DNA from: Pseudomonadota bacterium
Lineage (GTDB): Bacteria > Pseudomonadota > Gammaproteobacteria > Steroidobacterales > Woeseiaceae
Reading direction: 5' to 3'
DNA: 62,366 bases
NCBI GenBank assembly: GCA_027621915.1
Contig: JAQCAD010000016.1
Location: 1 to 62,366, forward strand
This document shows, in pieces, positions 20,151-30,882 of this stretch. The notes below the pieces were generated by a model. That model was not told the DNA's origin. It did no database searches and saw only the letters and a list, made by a program, of their open reading frames with translations. The position numbers were made by a program, and so were the translations under genes. Positions within the stretch are counted from its first letter, which is position 1, and the number at the start of each line of letters is the position of its first letter.

Positions 20151-23100
20151 ATGGAAAGACAACGAAGAATAGCAGCGCTGCACCAGGCACTGGGCGACAG
20201 GATCCTTTTGCTGGATGGTGCAATGGGCACAATGATCCAGGGCTACGGACTTCGCGAGGAGGATTACCGCGGTGTTCGATTCAAGGACTGGCAGTCCGAT
20301 CTGAAAGGGAATAATGACCTGCTGTCAATTACGCGCCCACAGGTGATTCGGGATATCCACCGCCAGTTTCTGGAGGCGGGCGCCGACATTATCGAGACCA
20401 ATACGTTCAATTCCAACGCTCCGTCGATGGGCGACTATGGACTTGAATCACTGGTCACCGAGTTGAATGCTGCCGCTGCGAAAATCGCGCGCGAGGAAGC
20501 AGATTCATTCGCGGCCCATATCGGGGAACCCAGGTTTGTGGCCGGCGTGCTCGGCCCTGCGAATCGCACAGCATCACTGTCTCCGGATGTGAATGATCCC
20601 GGGTACCGGAATATTACGTTCACAGAACTGGCTGAGACCTACCAGCAGGCGGCAATTGCACTGATAGAGGGCGGCGTCGATTTCCTGATGGTTGAGACGG
20701 TATTCGACACGCTCAATGCCAAGGCAGCGATTTTCGCCATCAAACGCGCATTCGATGCGACCGGTGTGACCTTACCGATCATGATCTCCGGAACCATCAC
20801 CGATGCGTCGGGAAGGACGTTGTCTGGTCAGACGACGGAAGCATTCTGGAACTCGGTGCGCCATGCGGATCCGTTCATGATCGGTCTGAACTGCGCACTT
20901 GGCGCGGAAGACCTTCGTCCCTATATTGCCGAATTGTCCCGAATTGCCGATACGAATGTCAGCGCTCATCCCAACGCAGGCTTGCCAAACGAGTTCGGCG
21001 AATATGATGAGACACCTGAACACATGGCAAGTGTTGTGGGCGAGTTTGCGAGCAGCGGACTTGTTAACCTGGTCGGTGGTTGCTGCGGCACAACGCCGGA
21101 TCACATTCGTGCCCTGCGCTCGGTTATTGAAGGGCGAAAACCTCGGGCTCATCCAGTCGTTGAAGTTCGTTGCCGGTTGTCCGGGCTGGAGCCTGTCAAC
21201 CTCGGGCCGGACGATCTGTTCGTCAACGTCGGCGAGCGAAGTAACGTCACCGGGTCCGCTGCTTTTCGCAAACTGATCGAAGCGGACAACTATACAGACG
21301 CAGTCCAGGTCGCGCGTCAGCAGGTTGAAAACGGCGCTCAGATTATCGATGTGAACATGGACGAGGGCATGCTCGATTCCGAGAAAGCGATGGTGACCTA
21401 CCTCAATCTCATCGCATCGGAACCCGACGTAGCACGAGTACCGGTGATGATCGATTCATCAAAATGGTCGGTGATCGAAGCAGGACTTCGTTGCGTACAG
21501 GGTAAGGGTGTTGTCAACTCCATCAGCCTTAAAGAAGGTGAGGAACAGTTCGTCCGTCAAGCTCAATTGGTTCGTGATTATGGCGCAGCGGTTGTCGTTA
21601 TGGCATTTGACGAGGATGGGCAGGCCGACAGTGTCGACCGGAAAATTGCGATCTGCAAACGCTCATACAAAATTCTGACAGAGACCGTAGGATTTGATCC
21701 GGCCGATATTATTTTTGATCCGAATATTTTTGCCATAGCGACCGGCATCGATGAACACAATCGGTACGGGCTGGATTTCATCGAGGCTACTCGTGGCATC
21801 AAGGCGTCATTGCCGCATGCGCTTGTCAGCGGCGGTGTGAGCAATGTGTCTTTCTCATTTCGCGGCAACAACATTGTCCGGGAAGCAATTCACTCGGTGT
21901 TTCTGTACCACGCTATCAAGGCCGGCATGGATATGGGAATTGTGAATGCCGGTCAGCTCGCGATCTACGAAGACCTGCCATTAAAACTGAGAGACGCGGT
22001 CGAAGACGTCGTCTTGAATCGGCGCGATGATGCGACAGAGCGTTTACTCGAAGCTGCGGAGGAGTACCGAGGCCAGGCGGGCGGACAGAAAGGCAAGGTG
22101 AAGGATTTGAGCTGGCGCGAAAATTCTGTCAACAAGCGACTCGAGCATGCGCTGGTGAACGGGATCGACGAGTTCATCATTGATGATACGGAGGAAGCGC
22201 GAATTGCCGCCAAACGCCCTCTCGATGTAATCGAAGGCCCATTGATGTCAGGGATGAACGTTGTCGGTGATTTGTTCGGCGAAGGTAAGATGTTTCTGCC
22301 ACAAGTAGTCAAGTCCGCTCGCGTGATGAAGAAAGCGGTGGGGCACCTGGTGCCATTCATCGAAGAGGAAAAAGGCGGTGTTATTGAAACAAATGGCAAG
22401 ATCGTAATGGCCACCGTCAAAGGCGACGTTCATGACATCGGCAAAAACATCGTCGGTGTTGTACTTCAGTGCAACAATTTTGAAGTTATTGATCTTGGGG
22501 TCATGGTCTCGTGCGAAAAAATTCTTGAAGCTGCCAGGCGAGAAAAAGCACAAATGATTGGCCTGTCGGGTCTTATCACACCATCTCTGGACGAAATGGT
22601 TTACGTCGCCAGTGAAATGCAGCGGCTGAATTTTGACTTACCACTACTCATTGGCGGTGCAACGACATCACCGGCACATACGGCAGTCAAGATTGAGCCG
22701 AACTACGACGGCCCGGTAATCTATGTCAAGGACGCCTCCCGGTCCGTCGGTGTTGCCCAGGCGCTGACCGAACCCGATACGCGCCTGTCGCTGATAAACC
22801 AGACGCGTGAAGAAAACGCGAAGCGCCGTGAGCGACATGCGGGAAAGTCACGTCTTACGCCACAGCTTTCGTTGAGTGAAGCACGGAGCAATCGATTTGC
22901 CGGACAGTGGGATGTTTATGTCCCGCCGACGCCGACCTTTACCGGAGCCCGCACATTCGACGACATCGATCTGTCGATACTGAAGCCCTACATCGATTGG
23001 ATGCCATTTTTCAATGCGTGGGAATTTCACGGGAAATTTCCGGCAATCCTGAGTGACCAGGTCGTTGGTGATGCGGCTCGGTCGTTGTTCAGCGATGCGT

Positions 23101-23864
23101 CGGTTATGCTCGACAAGATCATTGCCGAGAAATGGTTGCAGGCACGAGCCGTGCTCGGCTTTTTCCCGGCAAATGCTGTTGATTCGGATGACATTCGTGT
23201 TTTCACTGATGATTCGAGAAAAACGGAACTCTTGCGGTTTTGCCATCTGCGGCAACAGCGCAGTAAACCAGCCGGACAATCTCAACACTGCCTGGCAGAC
23301 TATGTAGCGCCGGTCGAAAGTGGCGTCGCGGATTACATTGGCGGATTCGCTGTGACAGCTGGGGTTGGGATTGATGAGCACGTTGCGCGGTTTGAGGCAG
23401 ACCACGACGACTACAGCAGCATTCTCCTTAAGGCACTTGCGGACCGATTGGCCGAAGCGCTGACTGAGTACATGCACTTGCGCGTGCGGAAAGAATTCTG
23501 GGCATACGATGCTAAAGAAAATCTGCAGAACAAGGATCTCATCGCCGAGAAATATCGTGGTATTCGTCCCGCGCCAGGCTATCCGGCGTGTCCGGATCAT
23601 ACCGAGAAGGGCCGGTTGTGGCAGTTGCTCGACGTGACATCCGCGATCGATCTGCGTCTCACCGAGTCTTATGCGATGTTTCCGACAGCATCTGTCAGCG
23701 GATTTTATTACTCGCATCCCGAGTCACGATATTTCTCGGTAGGCATGGTCGGTCGGGATCAGGTGGCGTCTTACGCGGAACGCAAGGGCGTCAGTGTTGC
23801 CGATGCGGAGCGCTGGTTGTCACCGAACCTGGGTTATGACCCGAGCAAGGCCGACGCTGCGTGA
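20151..23864 (+). CDS. metH: Cobalamin-dependent methionine synthase
   Basis: A four-domain cytoplasmic enzyme of 1237 residues that transfers a methyl group from 5-methyl-THF to homocysteine via cobalamin. The homocysteine domain (about 1-330) has zinc ligands Cys248, Cys311 and Cys312. The pterin domain covers about 350-620. The cobalamin domain (about 650-895) carries DVHDIGKN with axial His761. The C-terminal activation domain (about 900-1237) binds SAM for reductive repair ([12 protein letters not shown]). The ATG at 20151 follows an AAGG site; an in-frame ATG 15 bp upstream overlaps metF. The last base pairs run into a terminator. No cobalamin riboswitch is seen upstream. Confidence 0.97.
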   Translation: MERQRRIAALHQALGDRILLLDGAMGTMIQGYGLREEDYRGVRFKDWQSDLKGNNDLLSITRPQVIRDIHRQFLEAGADIIETNTFNSNAPSMGDYGLESLVTELNAAAAKIAREEADSFAAHIGEPRFVAGVLGPANRTASLSPDVNDPGYRNITFTELAETYQQAAIALIEGGVDFLMVETVFDTLNAKAAIFAIKRAFDATGVTLPIMISGTITDASGRTLSGQTTEAFWNSVRHADPFMIGLNCALGAEDLRPYIAELSRIADTNVSAHPNAGLPNEFGEYDETPEHMASVVGEFASSGLVNLVGGCCGTTPDHIRALRSVIEGRKPRAHPVVEVRCRLSGLEPVNLGPDDLFVNVGERSNVTGSAAFRKLIEADNYTDAVQVARQQVENGAQIIDVNMDEGMLDSEKAMVTYLNLIASEPDVARVPVMIDSSKWSVIEAGLRCVQGKGVVNSISLKEGEEQFVRQAQLVRDYGAAVVVMAFDEDGQADSVDRKIAICKRSYKILTETVGFDPADIIFDPNIFAIATGIDEHNRYGLDFIEATRGIKASLPHALVSGGVSNVSFSFRGNNIVREAIHSVFLYHAIKAGMDMGIVNAGQLAIYEDLPLKLRDAVEDVVLNRRDDATERLLEAAEEYRGQAGGQKGKVKDLSWRENSVNKRLEHALVNGIDEFIIDDTEEARIAAKRPLDVIEGPLMSGMNVVGDLFGEGKMFLPQVVKSARVMKKAVGHLVPFIEEEKGGVIETNGKIVMATVKGDVHDIGKNIVGVVLQCNNFEVIDLGVMVSCEKILEAARREKAQMIGLSGLITPSLDEMVYVASEMQRLNFDLPLLIGGATTSPAHTAVKIEPNYDGPVIYVKDASRSVGVAQALTEPDTRLSLINQTREENAKRRERHAGKSRLTPQLSLSEARSNRFAGQWDVYVPPTPTFTGARTFDDIDLSILKPYIDWMPFFNAWEFHGKFPAILSDQVVGDAARSLFSDASVMLDKIIAEKWLQARAVLGFFPANAVDSDDIRVFTDDSRKTELLRFCHLRQQRSKPAGQSQHCLADYVAPVESGVADYIGGFAVTAGVGIDEHVARFEADHDDYSSILLKALADRLAEALTEYMHLRVRKEFWAYDAKENLQNKDLIAEKYRGIRPAPGYPACPDHTEKGRLWQLLDVTSAIDLRLTESYAMFPTASVSGFYYSHPESRYFSVGMVGRDQVASYAERKGVSVADAERWLSPNLGYDPSKADAA

Positions 23865-23890
23865 ATCAGGCCGTTTCTGATTCCATTTTT
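23864..23890 (+). terminator. Intrinsic terminator after metH
   Basis: AATCAG (23864-23869) pairs with CTGATT (23877-23882) across a 7-base loop, followed by CCATTTTT. The stem begins at the last base of the metH stop codon. It is a short stem but with a clear U-tract, and closes the arsR-metF-metH unit. Confidence 0.55.
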
Positions 23891-24090
23891 CGATTACGAC
23901 GACCATTCCCTGCGCATGGCATCCTAATTACCTGATCGGCACGATTCACCTGCAGGGAACTTTAAAACCTGAAGTTCGAAACCAGGGACCTCACTTTCGA
24001 TTCCGAATAGCTATATGTCGGCAGTTTCGATTATTCAATTATCGCCCGGTGTTGCGACGGCTGATATGATCGCCGATCCGATCGATCCAA

Positions 24091-25797
24091 GTGGTGAGTG
24101 AATTGAAAAGCAAGACTTCTAATTGGCCGGCCGCAGTACTGGTACTCGTTATTGCCGGATGCGGCCAGCAGCCGCCTGAAAGTATCAAGCCACCAACGCC
24201 TGCTAATAGTAACGCACCTTCGGGCGGCCTCGAGCAGGGACTCTCGCAGATCGGTCGCGACCGAATCGAATCGCATCTCAGATTTCTTGCCGACGATGCA
24301 TTATTGGGTCGAATGACGGGTACACCTGCATACGACGAAGCAGCAGCTTACGTTGCAAAACATTTCGATGAGATCGGGCTGGAAGCGGGCGGCGAGGATG
24401 GCAGCTGGTTCCAGGCTGTGCCGTTGCTGGCAAGACGTATTGATGTTGATTCCGCATTAGTCGTGTTTCACCAGGACGGAGAAGAAAAGTCGCAGCGTTG
24501 GAAGGACGACTTCGTAATGGGCGGCGACGTCGTTAGAGACGCCACCGCGATTACTGCCGAAGTTGTGTTCGTCGGATTCGGTATTCACGCACCGGACATG
24601 GATTACACTGATTACGATGACATTGACGTTAAAGGCAAGATTGTTGCGATGTTTGGTGGCGCGCCATCCACGTTTTCACACAACGAGCGTGCATTCTATT
24701 CGTCGGGCCTGACAAAAGCGGAAGAAGCGGTCGCGCGGGGCGCCGTCGGGACAATCGGACTGCGATCCAGGACTGACCAAAAACGTGTGACCTGGAAACG
24801 GATTTCCGAGAATGCAGGCGTTCGTCCAGGAATGTCGTGGATCAATTTATCGGGCGATGCGGCGAACTATTTTCCAGAGCTGCAGGGTTCGGCAGTCATC
24901 AACGTGCCCCCGGCGGAACAGCTGTTCAGTCGTGCACCGATCAGTTTCGAGGACGCACTGGACGCCGCCGACGCGGGAAAGCCGCTTTCAACGCCGCTTG
25001 GCACGGAAGTCACTCTTGCCAGCACGACGAAACATGAAACCATTGCCAGCCCAAACGTAATCGGAATTCTCCGTGGCAGTGATCCCGAGCTGGCGAAAGA
25101 ATACGTGATATTCACCGCCCATCTCGACCATGTTGGAACCGGCGTAGCAGTTGATGGTGATGAGATCTATAACGGTATGTATGACAACGCCATGGGCTCG
25201 GCAATATTGATTGAAACCGCGCGTGCGTTTGCCGCCATGCCGGAGAGGCCAAAACGCTCAATCATTTTCATCGCGTTGACTGGCGAGGAACGGGGCCTCG
25301 TCGGATCCGATTACTTTGCTCACTATCCGACAGTGCCAGGTGATTCAATCGTTGCGAACATCAATCTTGACATGCCGCTCCTTCTTTATCCGGTCGCCGA
25401 TATTATTGCATTCGGCGCAGAACATTCGTCGTTGCAGAGCGTAATCGACACGGCGATTGACGCGGAGGATTTTGATCTTTCGCCCGACCCCATGCCCGAG
25501 GAGGTTATTTTTATTCGCAGTGATCAGTACTCATTCGTCAAGCAGGGCATCCCTTCAGTATTCCTGGTGCCTGGTTTTACCTCTTCTGATCCGGCAATCG
25601 ACGGTGAGCCGATCTGGCGCGGTTTTCTGCAAACCTATTATCACCAGCCAAGCGATGACCTGACACGACCGATCGACTGGCCGTCCGCTATTCGTTTTGC
25701 CCGCGCCAACGTCCGGATCGGATATGCAGTCGCCGACGACGATGCACGGCCGACCTGGAACAAAGGCGATTTCTTTGGCGAGAAGTTCAGCCACTGA
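24091..25797 (+). CDS. Lipoprotein M28-family zinc peptidase with PA domain
   Basis: An exported aminopeptidase-type protein of about 568 residues. A lipobox LVIAGC puts a lipidated Cys near residue 24, so it is membrane anchored, probably in the outer membrane. A protease-associated (PA) domain (about 120-260) precedes the M28 catalytic domain, which shows HLDHVG (His344, Asp346), YDNAMGSA, TGEERGLVGS (general base and metal Glu) and HQPSDD with the last His ligand. The start is uncertain: tandem GTG codons lead the frame and no ATG is available nearby. Likely role: amino-terminal trimming of peptides outside the cytoplasm. Confidence 0.85.
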   Translation: MVSELKSKTSNWPAAVLVLVIAGCGQQPPESIKPPTPANSNAPSGGLEQGLSQIGRDRIESHLRFLADDALLGRMTGTPAYDEAAAYVAKHFDEIGLEAGGEDGSWFQAVPLLARRIDVDSALVVFHQDGEEKSQRWKDDFVMGGDVVRDATAITAEVVFVGFGIHAPDMDYTDYDDIDVKGKIVAMFGGAPSTFSHNERAFYSSGLTKAEEAVARGAVGTIGLRSRTDQKRVTWKRISENAGVRPGMSWINLSGDAANYFPELQGSAVINVPPAEQLFSRAPISFEDALDAADAGKPLSTPLGTEVTLASTTKHETIASPNVIGILRGSDPELAKEYVIFTAHLDHVGTGVAVDGDEIYNGMYDNAMGSAILIETARAFAAMPERPKRSIIFIALTGEERGLVGSDYFAHYPTVPGDSIVANINLDMPLLLYPVADIIAFGAEHSSLQSVIDTAIDAEDFDLSPDPMPEEVIFIRSDQYSFVKQGIPSVFLVPGFTSSDPAIDGEPIWRGFLQTYYHQPSDDLTRPIDWPSAIRFARANVRIGYAVADDDARPTWNKGDFFGEKFSH

Positions 25798-25805
25798 TTT
25801 CGTTA

Positions 25806-25823
25806 TGTAAAGTGTGTTTTACA
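25806..25823. promoter_or_regulatory. Inverted repeat downstream of the M28 gene
   Basis: TGTAAA (25806-25811) and TTTACA (25818-25823) are perfect complements with a 6-base spacer. It lies 9 bp after the M28 stop and could be a hairpin at the transcript end or a protein site. There is no U-tract, so a terminator is not favoured. Confidence 0.25.
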
Positions 25824-25861
25824 ATTTGTGAACCGGCGCAAGGATCCCGGTGACGGATTCT

Positions 25862-25874
25862 GTCACTTTGTGAC
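25862..25874. promoter_or_regulatory. GTCAC-TTT-GTGAC dyad upstream of the pilin promoter
   Basis: A perfect 5-bp inverted repeat with a 3-base spacer, about 110 bp upstream of the sigma-54-type -24 element. That is the distance at which a bacterial enhancer-binding protein such as PilR would act. The match to a PilR site is not established; only the symmetry and position are seen. Confidence 0.3.
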
Positions 25875-25982
25875 CTGTAGTCGCCGATAGGCAACGCATC
25901 GGTCGCAGAAAGCAATAGTTTGGCAAAGCTGGTATGAGTTTATTTCTTTTGTTTTCAAAGGTTTGACAGTACCGGAGCCAAA

Positions 25983-25999
25983 TTGGCACGGGAATCGCT
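25983..25999 (+). promoter_or_regulatory. Sigma-54-type promoter of the pilin gene
   Basis: TTGGCACG (25983-25990), four bases, then TCGCT (25995-25999). The GG at -24 and GC at -12 are exactly 12 bases apart as RpoN requires. Only one base of the -12 box departs from the consensus TTGCW. It lies 46 bp before the pilin ATG, matching the known use of RpoN with PilR at type IV major pilin genes. Confidence 0.7.
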
Positions 26000-26045
26000 T
26001 TAGTTCTGGGTAATGCAATGGATTTGAGCGCTTGAGGGCTGACCA

Positions 26046-26477
26046 ATGAGAAGGAAACAACACGGATTCACGCTGATCGAATTGATGATCGTGGTCGCGA
26101 TCATCGGAATTCTGGCGGCCGTCGCTGTTCCGATGTATCTCGACTATGCGGTACGGTCGCAGGTTGGCGAGGGTCTCAACCTGACCTCGGGCGCCAAGGT
26201 GTCCGTGTCCGAGTATTACCAGGACAAGGGGATTTTTCCGAGCAACAACACCATGGCGGGGCTGGACCAGCCGGCCAATATTGTGGGCAGCTACGTTTCC
26301 CAGGTCGAGGTAACCGGTGCCGGCCTGATTCAGGTGACGTTCGGCGGCGATGCAAACAATAAGATCGCCGGCGCTGTCCTGACCTTGCAACCAATCGACG
26401 CCGTTGGAAGTGTTACCTGGCTATGTACAGGCGACGCACAGCTTCTCCCCAAGTGGCGGCCGCAAGCCTGTCGTTAA
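26046..26477 (+). CDS. pilA: Type IV major pilin
   Basis: A 143-residue prepilin. The short basic leader ends in Gly7, then Phe8 begins the mature FTLIELMIVVAIIGILAAVAVP helix, with Glu at mature position 5 needed for assembly. Two C-terminal Cys (127 and 142) form the disulphide-bonded D-region. PilD would cleave and methylate the leader, and pili serve attachment, twitching and DNA uptake. It stands alone with a sigma-54-type promoter; no other pil gene is in view. Its stop overlaps the convergent aguA stop by 4 bp. Confidence 0.92.
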   Translation: MRRKQHGFTLIELMIVVAIIGILAAVAVPMYLDYAVRSQVGEGLNLTSGAKVSVSEYYQDKGIFPSNNTMAGLDQPANIVGSYVSQVEVTGAGLIQVTFGGDANNKIAGAVLTLQPIDAVGSVTWLCTGDAQLLPKWRPQACR

Positions 26478-27502
26478 ACCTTCGGTTGTTGTTGCGTGAT
26501 GCAGTGAATACTGCCGCCTCCTAATGCGATATCCGAAATATTGATCTGTACGATCTCCCTGTCCGGAAAAAGGCTGGCCAGGTTTGCACAGGCGTCCTGA
26601 TCACGATCGATGCCGAATCCCGGCATGATGATCGCGCCATTCGCAATGTAGAAGTTGATATACGAGCTGGCAAAAATCTCGCTCTGGCGCTCAGCTTCGT
26701 AAGCTTCTTCGATCGTTACAACTTCGATTTGGCGACCGGCCACATCGGTCTTACCCATTATTGCTTCGAGATTTGCCTGCGTGTTGTCGTGCCGCTCTGT
26801 TCCTTTTGCCGGGCAAATTTCGACCAGTACTTTTCCCGGCTCGACGAAACAGGCAATACCGTCGATATGTCCGTCAGTTTCGATGTCTTCGGGATCGCCG
26901 GGCAACCACAGCACTTTTTCCGTGCCGAGCGCATCGCATAGAACTCGTTCTGCCTCGTCCTCCGTCAGGTCTGGATTGCGATTTTCGTTCTGGACATTCT
27001 GCAACGTTGCAAGGACGGTTCCTTCACCATCGACATTAATTCCGCCACCTTCCATGTAGATTGTCGAAGAAAACGTTGGAATCTCCAGGTATTCGGCAAT
27101 GCGATGTCCAATTGCAGCATCTTTGCCCCAGGGTGCGTGTTTCTTTCCCCAGGAGTTGAAATGAAAGATCGACGCAGCCAACCGCCCGGACTCGTTGACC
27201 ACAAAATTGGGTCCGATGTCACGCATCCACGAATCATCGAGCTCGACTGGCAATACCTCGACTTTTTCGCCGCATTGCCTGCGCGCGTTATCGAAATCGC
27301 GAGGTGGGCAAAGCATGATGACCGGCTCGAACTCACTGATGGTATTGGCGATCCGCGCAAACGCGCGCCGTGAGGAATCCAGGTTGTCTCCCCAGAAATC
27401 GATTCGGCATGGCCACGCCATCCAGCAGCGTTCATGCGGCGCCCACTCCGGCGGCATATGGAAGCCCGCTGCGCGCGCGGTTGGAAACGCTTCCTTGACC
27501 AC
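26474..27502 (-). CDS. aguA: Agmatine deiminase
   Basis: A 342-residue member of the guanidino-group-modifying fold that converts agmatine to N-carbamoylputrescine and ammonia. Catalytic Cys334 is in GGGSIHCITQQQP and His212 in DGHIDG; the WMRDIGP and EGGGINVDGEG segments are typical. It is full length and is transcribed with aguB, which lies 2 bp upstream. The two steps give putrescine from agmatine. No speA arginine decarboxylase gene is in the window, so agmatine may come from elsewhere in the genome or be taken up. Confidence 0.95.
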   Translation of the reverse strand: MVKEAFPTARAAGFHMPPEWAPHERCWMAWPCRIDFWGDNLDSSRRAFARIANTISEFEPVIMLCPPRDFDNARRQCGEKVEVLPVELDDSWMRDIGPNFVVNESGRLAASIFHFNSWGKKHAPWGKDAAIGHRIAEYLEIPTFSSTIYMEGGGINVDGEGTVLATLQNVQNENRNPDLTEDEAERVLCDALGTEKVLWLPGDPEDIETDGHIDGIACFVEPGKVLVEICPAKGTERHDNTQANLEAIMGKTDVAGRQIEVVTIEEAYEAERQSEIFASSYINFYIANGAIIMPGFGIDRDQDACANLASLFPDREIVQINISDIALGGGSIHCITQQQPKV

Positions 27503-27504
27503 GA

Positions 27505-28377
27505 TCAGCTTCTCCCACCGTCGAGACTTAGTATGTCGCCGTACAGATCAGGACGTCTGTCGCGAAATAGTCCCCAGGTCGCGCGTTCAATGCGCATTCG
27601 ATCGAGATCCAGTTCTGCAGTGATGATGTCCTGGGTATCGCGATCCGATTCAACGACTATCGCGCCGGTATGATCCGTGATGAACGAGGAGCCATAGAAA
27701 GTGACGTCGCAGCTTGCGCCGGTCTCGAGGCCAATCCTGTTGGATGCGATGACGGGCATGCAATTTGACGCCGCGTGTCCCTGCATGGCACGTTGCCAGT
27801 GGCCGCTTGAGTTGATGTCGGGATAGCCGGGTTCCGAACCGATCGCAGTGGGATAAAGCAGTACCTCGGCACCCTGTAACGCCATGCAACGCGCAGCTTC
27901 CGGAAACCACTGGTCCCAGCAGATCGCTACTCCAATCTTCGCAAAGCGTGTTTGCCAGACGTGAAAGCCCGTGTCGCCTGGACTGAAATAGAATTTTTCC
28001 TGATAGCCAGGACTGTCCGGAATGTGCGACTTGCGATAAATCCCGAGTAATTCACCGTCCGCATCAATAACGGCAATGGAATTGAAAAACGCATTGTTCG
28101 CGCGCTCGAAAAAGCTGATCGGCAGAACGACTGACAGTTCTCTTGCGATTTTCTGAAACTTCCTGACGAGTTTGTTCGCCGATCCCTCATGTGCGAGCTC
28201 GAGATAACTATTGTCGAGATCCTTGCAAAAGTAAGGGGTCTCGAACAACTCCTGCAGAAGAATAACCTGGGCGCCGCGGGCCGCCGCTGCCCGAACCTGT
28301 TGCTCAGCGAGTGCGACATTTATATCGCTGTTTTCAACACAGGCCATTTGCGTCGCAGCGAAGGTTACTTTACTCAT
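27505..28377 (-). CDS. aguB: N-carbamoylputrescine amidase
   Basis: A nitrilase-superfamily enzyme of 290 residues that hydrolyses N-carbamoylputrescine to putrescine, CO2 and ammonia. The Glu-Lys-Cys triad is Glu43 (LLQELF), Lys116 (YRKSHIP) and Cys153 (AICWDQW). The sequence SHIPDSPGYQEKFYF is characteristic of AguB. It is the first gene of the aguB-aguA pair, divergent from the MFS transporter 77 bp away. Confidence 0.95.
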   Translation of the reverse strand: MSKVTFAATQMACVENSDINVALAEQQVRAAAARGAQVILLQELFETPYFCKDLDNSYLELAHEGSANKLVRKFQKIARELSVVLPISFFERANNAFFNSIAVIDADGELLGIYRKSHIPDSPGYQEKFYFSPGDTGFHVWQTRFAKIGVAICWDQWFPEAARCMALQGAEVLLYPTAIGSEPGYPDINSSGHWQRAMQGHAASNCMPVIASNRIGLETGASCDVTFYGSSFITDHTGAIVVESDRDTQDIITAELDLDRMRIERATWGLFRDRRPDLYGDILSLDGGRS

Positions 28378-28454
28378 CGTTTCACCGACAAAATTAGTAC
28401 GCCGTCATTATGCGCGGTAGCATGCACAGCTTGTCAACAAGGATGAGAATAAGA

Positions 28455-29597
28455 ATGAGCAGCGTAGCCATACGCCATATTCGCCTGTCGATCCTTGGTT
28501 CAGTCGCGATATTGCCAATTCTGATATTGCCGACGATGGTTGGCGCGCTGATCGACTACAGCGGATTTACCGAAGCGGAAGCGGGATGGCTTGCGGCAGC
28601 GGGATTCACCGGTAGTGCACTCGGCGCGATCGCAGCGGGTTTTCGAATTCGTCATCTCGATCCTCAAAAACTTGCCCTGTTCGGAATGCTTGTCCTCGGT
28701 ACCTGTGATGCGGCATCAGCGCTCGTGGGTCACTTGCCAGTGTGGTCGTTCGTTGTGTTGCGCCTGGTTTCCGGTCTCGGTGGAGCTGTGGCCTACGCGG
28801 CTGTCGTCGCGTCATTTGCGGCCGCTGCGAATCCGGAGCGGGGTTATGGTGTTTTCATGGTTTTTCAATTCGGTCTGAGCGCGGTGGGCTTGTATATTCT
28901 GCCGTATCTGCTGCCGGCGATCGGCGTGATCGGCATGTACCTGATGTTGGCCGCAGCAGCAGGTCTGTCACTCACGCTCAGAAATTCTGTGGTTCACAGG
29001 GAAACGGAGCGCGAGGAACCGGTAGTAGAGCTGCAGATGTTACTGCGGCCCGCAGCGATACTGATCATGCTGGGTATTGGTCTTTACGAAACCGCGAATT
29101 TCATGCAATACACCTATTCCGAAAGAATTGGCATTGGATTCGGATTGTCAAACTTTCGTATCGGGGAGGCATTGGGTATATCGTCACTCCTCGGCGTGCC
29201 TTCTGCGCTTCTCGTTGTATTGATCGGCGATCGGTTTGGGCAGATTCGCCCGCTGCTCGCCGCAGTAATCCTGTCAATCGTGGCCCACGTGCTGTTGCTT
29301 TTTCCAAGTGGCGCAGTTTCCTACTATCTCGCGGTCGGCTCACTCGGTGTAGCGTGGGCGTTTGGCCTGTCGTTCTTTTACGCGATAGAAGCTCGTCTGG
29401 ATCCTGGTGGCAGCGTAGTGGTCGTGGGGGGCTTTTTTACGTCATGCGGCAGCGTTGCCGGACCAGCCCTTGCCGCGTCACTCGTTCGGCCTGACGAATT
29501 CGCCGGCGTGATCGCCACCGCTATAGGGGTCTATTTGCTGGCAGCCATCCTGGCCACGATGTCCGTCTATTACTATTCCAGAAGAATTAGTAGTTAG
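28455..29597 (+). CDS. MFS-type transporter
   Basis: A polytopic membrane protein of about 380 residues with roughly twelve hydrophobic segments. The loop between segments 2 and 3 ([11 protein letters not shown]) takes the place of the usual MFS GxxxDRxGRR signature, and a related [11 protein letters not shown] loop is between segments 8 and 9, so the fold call is reasonable but the family is divergent. The ATG at 28455 is chosen after an AAGGA site; two earlier in-frame ATGs lack spacing. Divergent placement next to aguB hints at a polyamine or related substrate, but this is only context. Its stop overlaps the ppiB stop by 4 bp. Confidence 0.75.
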   Translation: MSSVAIRHIRLSILGSVAILPILILPTMVGALIDYSGFTEAEAGWLAAAGFTGSALGAIAAGFRIRHLDPQKLALFGMLVLGTCDAASALVGHLPVWSFVVLRLVSGLGGAVAYAAVVASFAAAANPERGYGVFMVFQFGLSAVGLYILPYLLPAIGVIGMYLMLAAAAGLSLTLRNSVVHRETEREEPVVELQMLLRPAAILIMLGIGLYETANFMQYTYSERIGIGFGLSNFRIGEALGISSLLGVPSALLVVLIGDRFGQIRPLLAAVILSIVAHVLLLFPSGAVSYYLAVGSLGVAWAFGLSFFYAIEARLDPGGSVVVVGGFFTSCGSVAGPALAASLVRPDEFAGVIATAIGVYLLAAILATMSVYYYSRRISS

Positions 29598-30079
29598 TCG
29601 TCAATACGGACTGAGACGATTTTGACAGGATCGACGGGGACATCCTGATGACCTCCCTTGTTGCCAGTGGGCACGGCAGCGATCGCTTCAACGACGTCCA
29701 TGCCGCCGCTGACCTTGCCGAATACCGCATAGCCGAAATCACGACCACCGTGATTGAGAAAGTCGTTATCTTTCAGGTTGATAAAGAATTGTGAAGTTGC
29801 ACTGTCGGCTACGGCAGTTCTGGCCATCGCCAGCGAACCTCGAACATTCATCTCGCCGTTATCGGCCTCGTTCTTGATTTGTGGGCGGGTTGCTTTCTGC
29901 GACATGTCCTCGTTGAATCCTCCGCACTGAATCATGAAATTCGGAATGACGCGATGGAATATGGTGTTGTCATAGTGTCCATCAGCAGCGTACTGCCGAA
30001 AGTTCTCACAGGAAATCGGAGCATTTTCTTCGAAAAGGTCGACGACGATATCGCCGTAATTGGTTTCTATAGTAATCAC
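29594..30079 (-). CDS. ppiB: Cytoplasmic peptidyl-prolyl cis-trans isomerase (cyclophilin)
   Basis: A cyclophilin of 161 residues without signal peptide, so cytoplasmic (PpiB type). The active-site sequence [14 protein letters not shown] is present; further residues [10 protein letters not shown] and [15 protein letters not shown] fit the fold. It speeds proline isomerisation during folding. It is a single gene, convergent with the MFS gene and 107 bp downstream of the VanX-like gene on the same strand. Confidence 0.95.
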   Translation of the reverse strand: MITIETNYGDIVVDLFEENAPISCENFRQYAADGHYDNTIFHRVIPNFMIQCGGFNEDMSQKATRPQIKNEADNGEMNVRGSLAMARTAVADSATSQFFINLKDNDFLNHGGRDFGYAVFGKVSGGMDVVEAIAAVPTGNKGGHQDVPVDPVKIVSVRIDD

Positions 30080-30186
30080 GTAAGGTTCCCGTCGCTGATT
30101 AAATGCGAAAGTATAAGGAAACCGAGCGGACTTTCAATTTTCATTGAATTTTTGCTCTCAACTGGTAGTTAGGGGGCAACTGGCTG

Positions 30187-30882
30187 TTATTGACCGCCTT
30201 CTACGTTGATATCGAAATAAATGTCCGGATAAGGCTCATTCTCAAGCGTGTAATGCCACCATTCGGTGACGGCAGCCCGAAAACCGTTTTTTCGCATTTC
30301 TTCTCGAAGCATATTCCTGTTCGCGGCCGCCGTTTCACTCACCAGGGGCGAGTCATGGTGGGATATTTCACCGAAGAAGTCCCAATGACTACCCATGTCC
30401 AGTTCCATCCCCGACTCGAGATCCACGATCGTAAGATCCAGCGTGCTGCCACGGGTGTGCCCCGACTTTTCGGAGATGTAGCCAAGATCAAAGAGCCGGT
30501 CCTTGGGAAGATCCGGATAATATTTTTGCTTCGTCAGAATATCCGTTGGATCCGCGGCCCACCGTACAAAATGATCCACCGCCTTCTGCGGTCTGTAGGC
30601 ATCGAAGATCTTCAGGCCGAGCCCTTGCTTTTCCAGCGCGAGTTGCACGTTGGACAGTGCGTTGGCAGCCGGTCGGGTAAGCAGAATAATTGGGTCGTTG
30701 TAGCCATCGACCCTGGTTCCCATGAAATTATCTTCCGAGAAATACCTGACATCGACCAATACGCCCGGAATCGCATCAAGAATATTGACAAAATGATGTT
30801 CCCGGTATTCCTGTCCATCTGCCTTTTGGCTGAGGCTCTGGACCAGGAATATGAATGCAAATAGTGGGGAAATTTTCTTCAC
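30187..30882 (-). CDS. Secreted D-Ala-D-Ala dipeptidase, VanX/DdpX-like (M15D)
   Basis: A zinc peptidase of 231 residues with a signal peptide of about 23 residues. VanX-family ligands are seen in SGHTRGSTLD (His142, Asp149) and TEWWHY (Glu207 catalytic, His210); Arg97 in DAYRP is the conserved substrate Arg. Such enzymes split D-Ala-D-Ala. A periplasmic, chromosomal copy without vanH/vanA suggests recycling or use of cell-wall dipeptides rather than vancomycin resistance. Its start overlaps the prmC stop by 4 bp (ATGA), so the two are cotranscribed. Confidence 0.88.
   Translation of the reverse strand: MKKISPLFAFIFLVQSLSQKADGQEYREHHFVNILDAIPGVLVDVRYFSEDNFMGTRVDGYNDPIILLTRPAANALSNVQLALEKQGLGLKIFDAYRPQKAVDHFVRWAADPTDILTKQKYYPDLPKDRLFDLGYISEKSGHTRGSTLDLTIVDLESGMELDMGSHWDFFGEISHHDSPLVSETAAANRNMLREEMRKNGFRAAVTEWWHYTLENEPYPDIYFDINVEGGQ

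Noticed and set aside
22848-23717. A 289-codon minus-strand open frame inside metH
   Set aside because: It overlaps the activation domain of an intact metH; the translated sequence is basic and low in hydrophobic pattern, as expected of an antisense shadow.
30187-30882. VanX-like gene as a vancomycin-resistance gene
   Set aside because: No vanH, vanA-type ligase or vanRS is nearby, and the protein has a signal peptide, unlike cytoplasmic VanX of resistance clusters. Peptide recycling is more likely.
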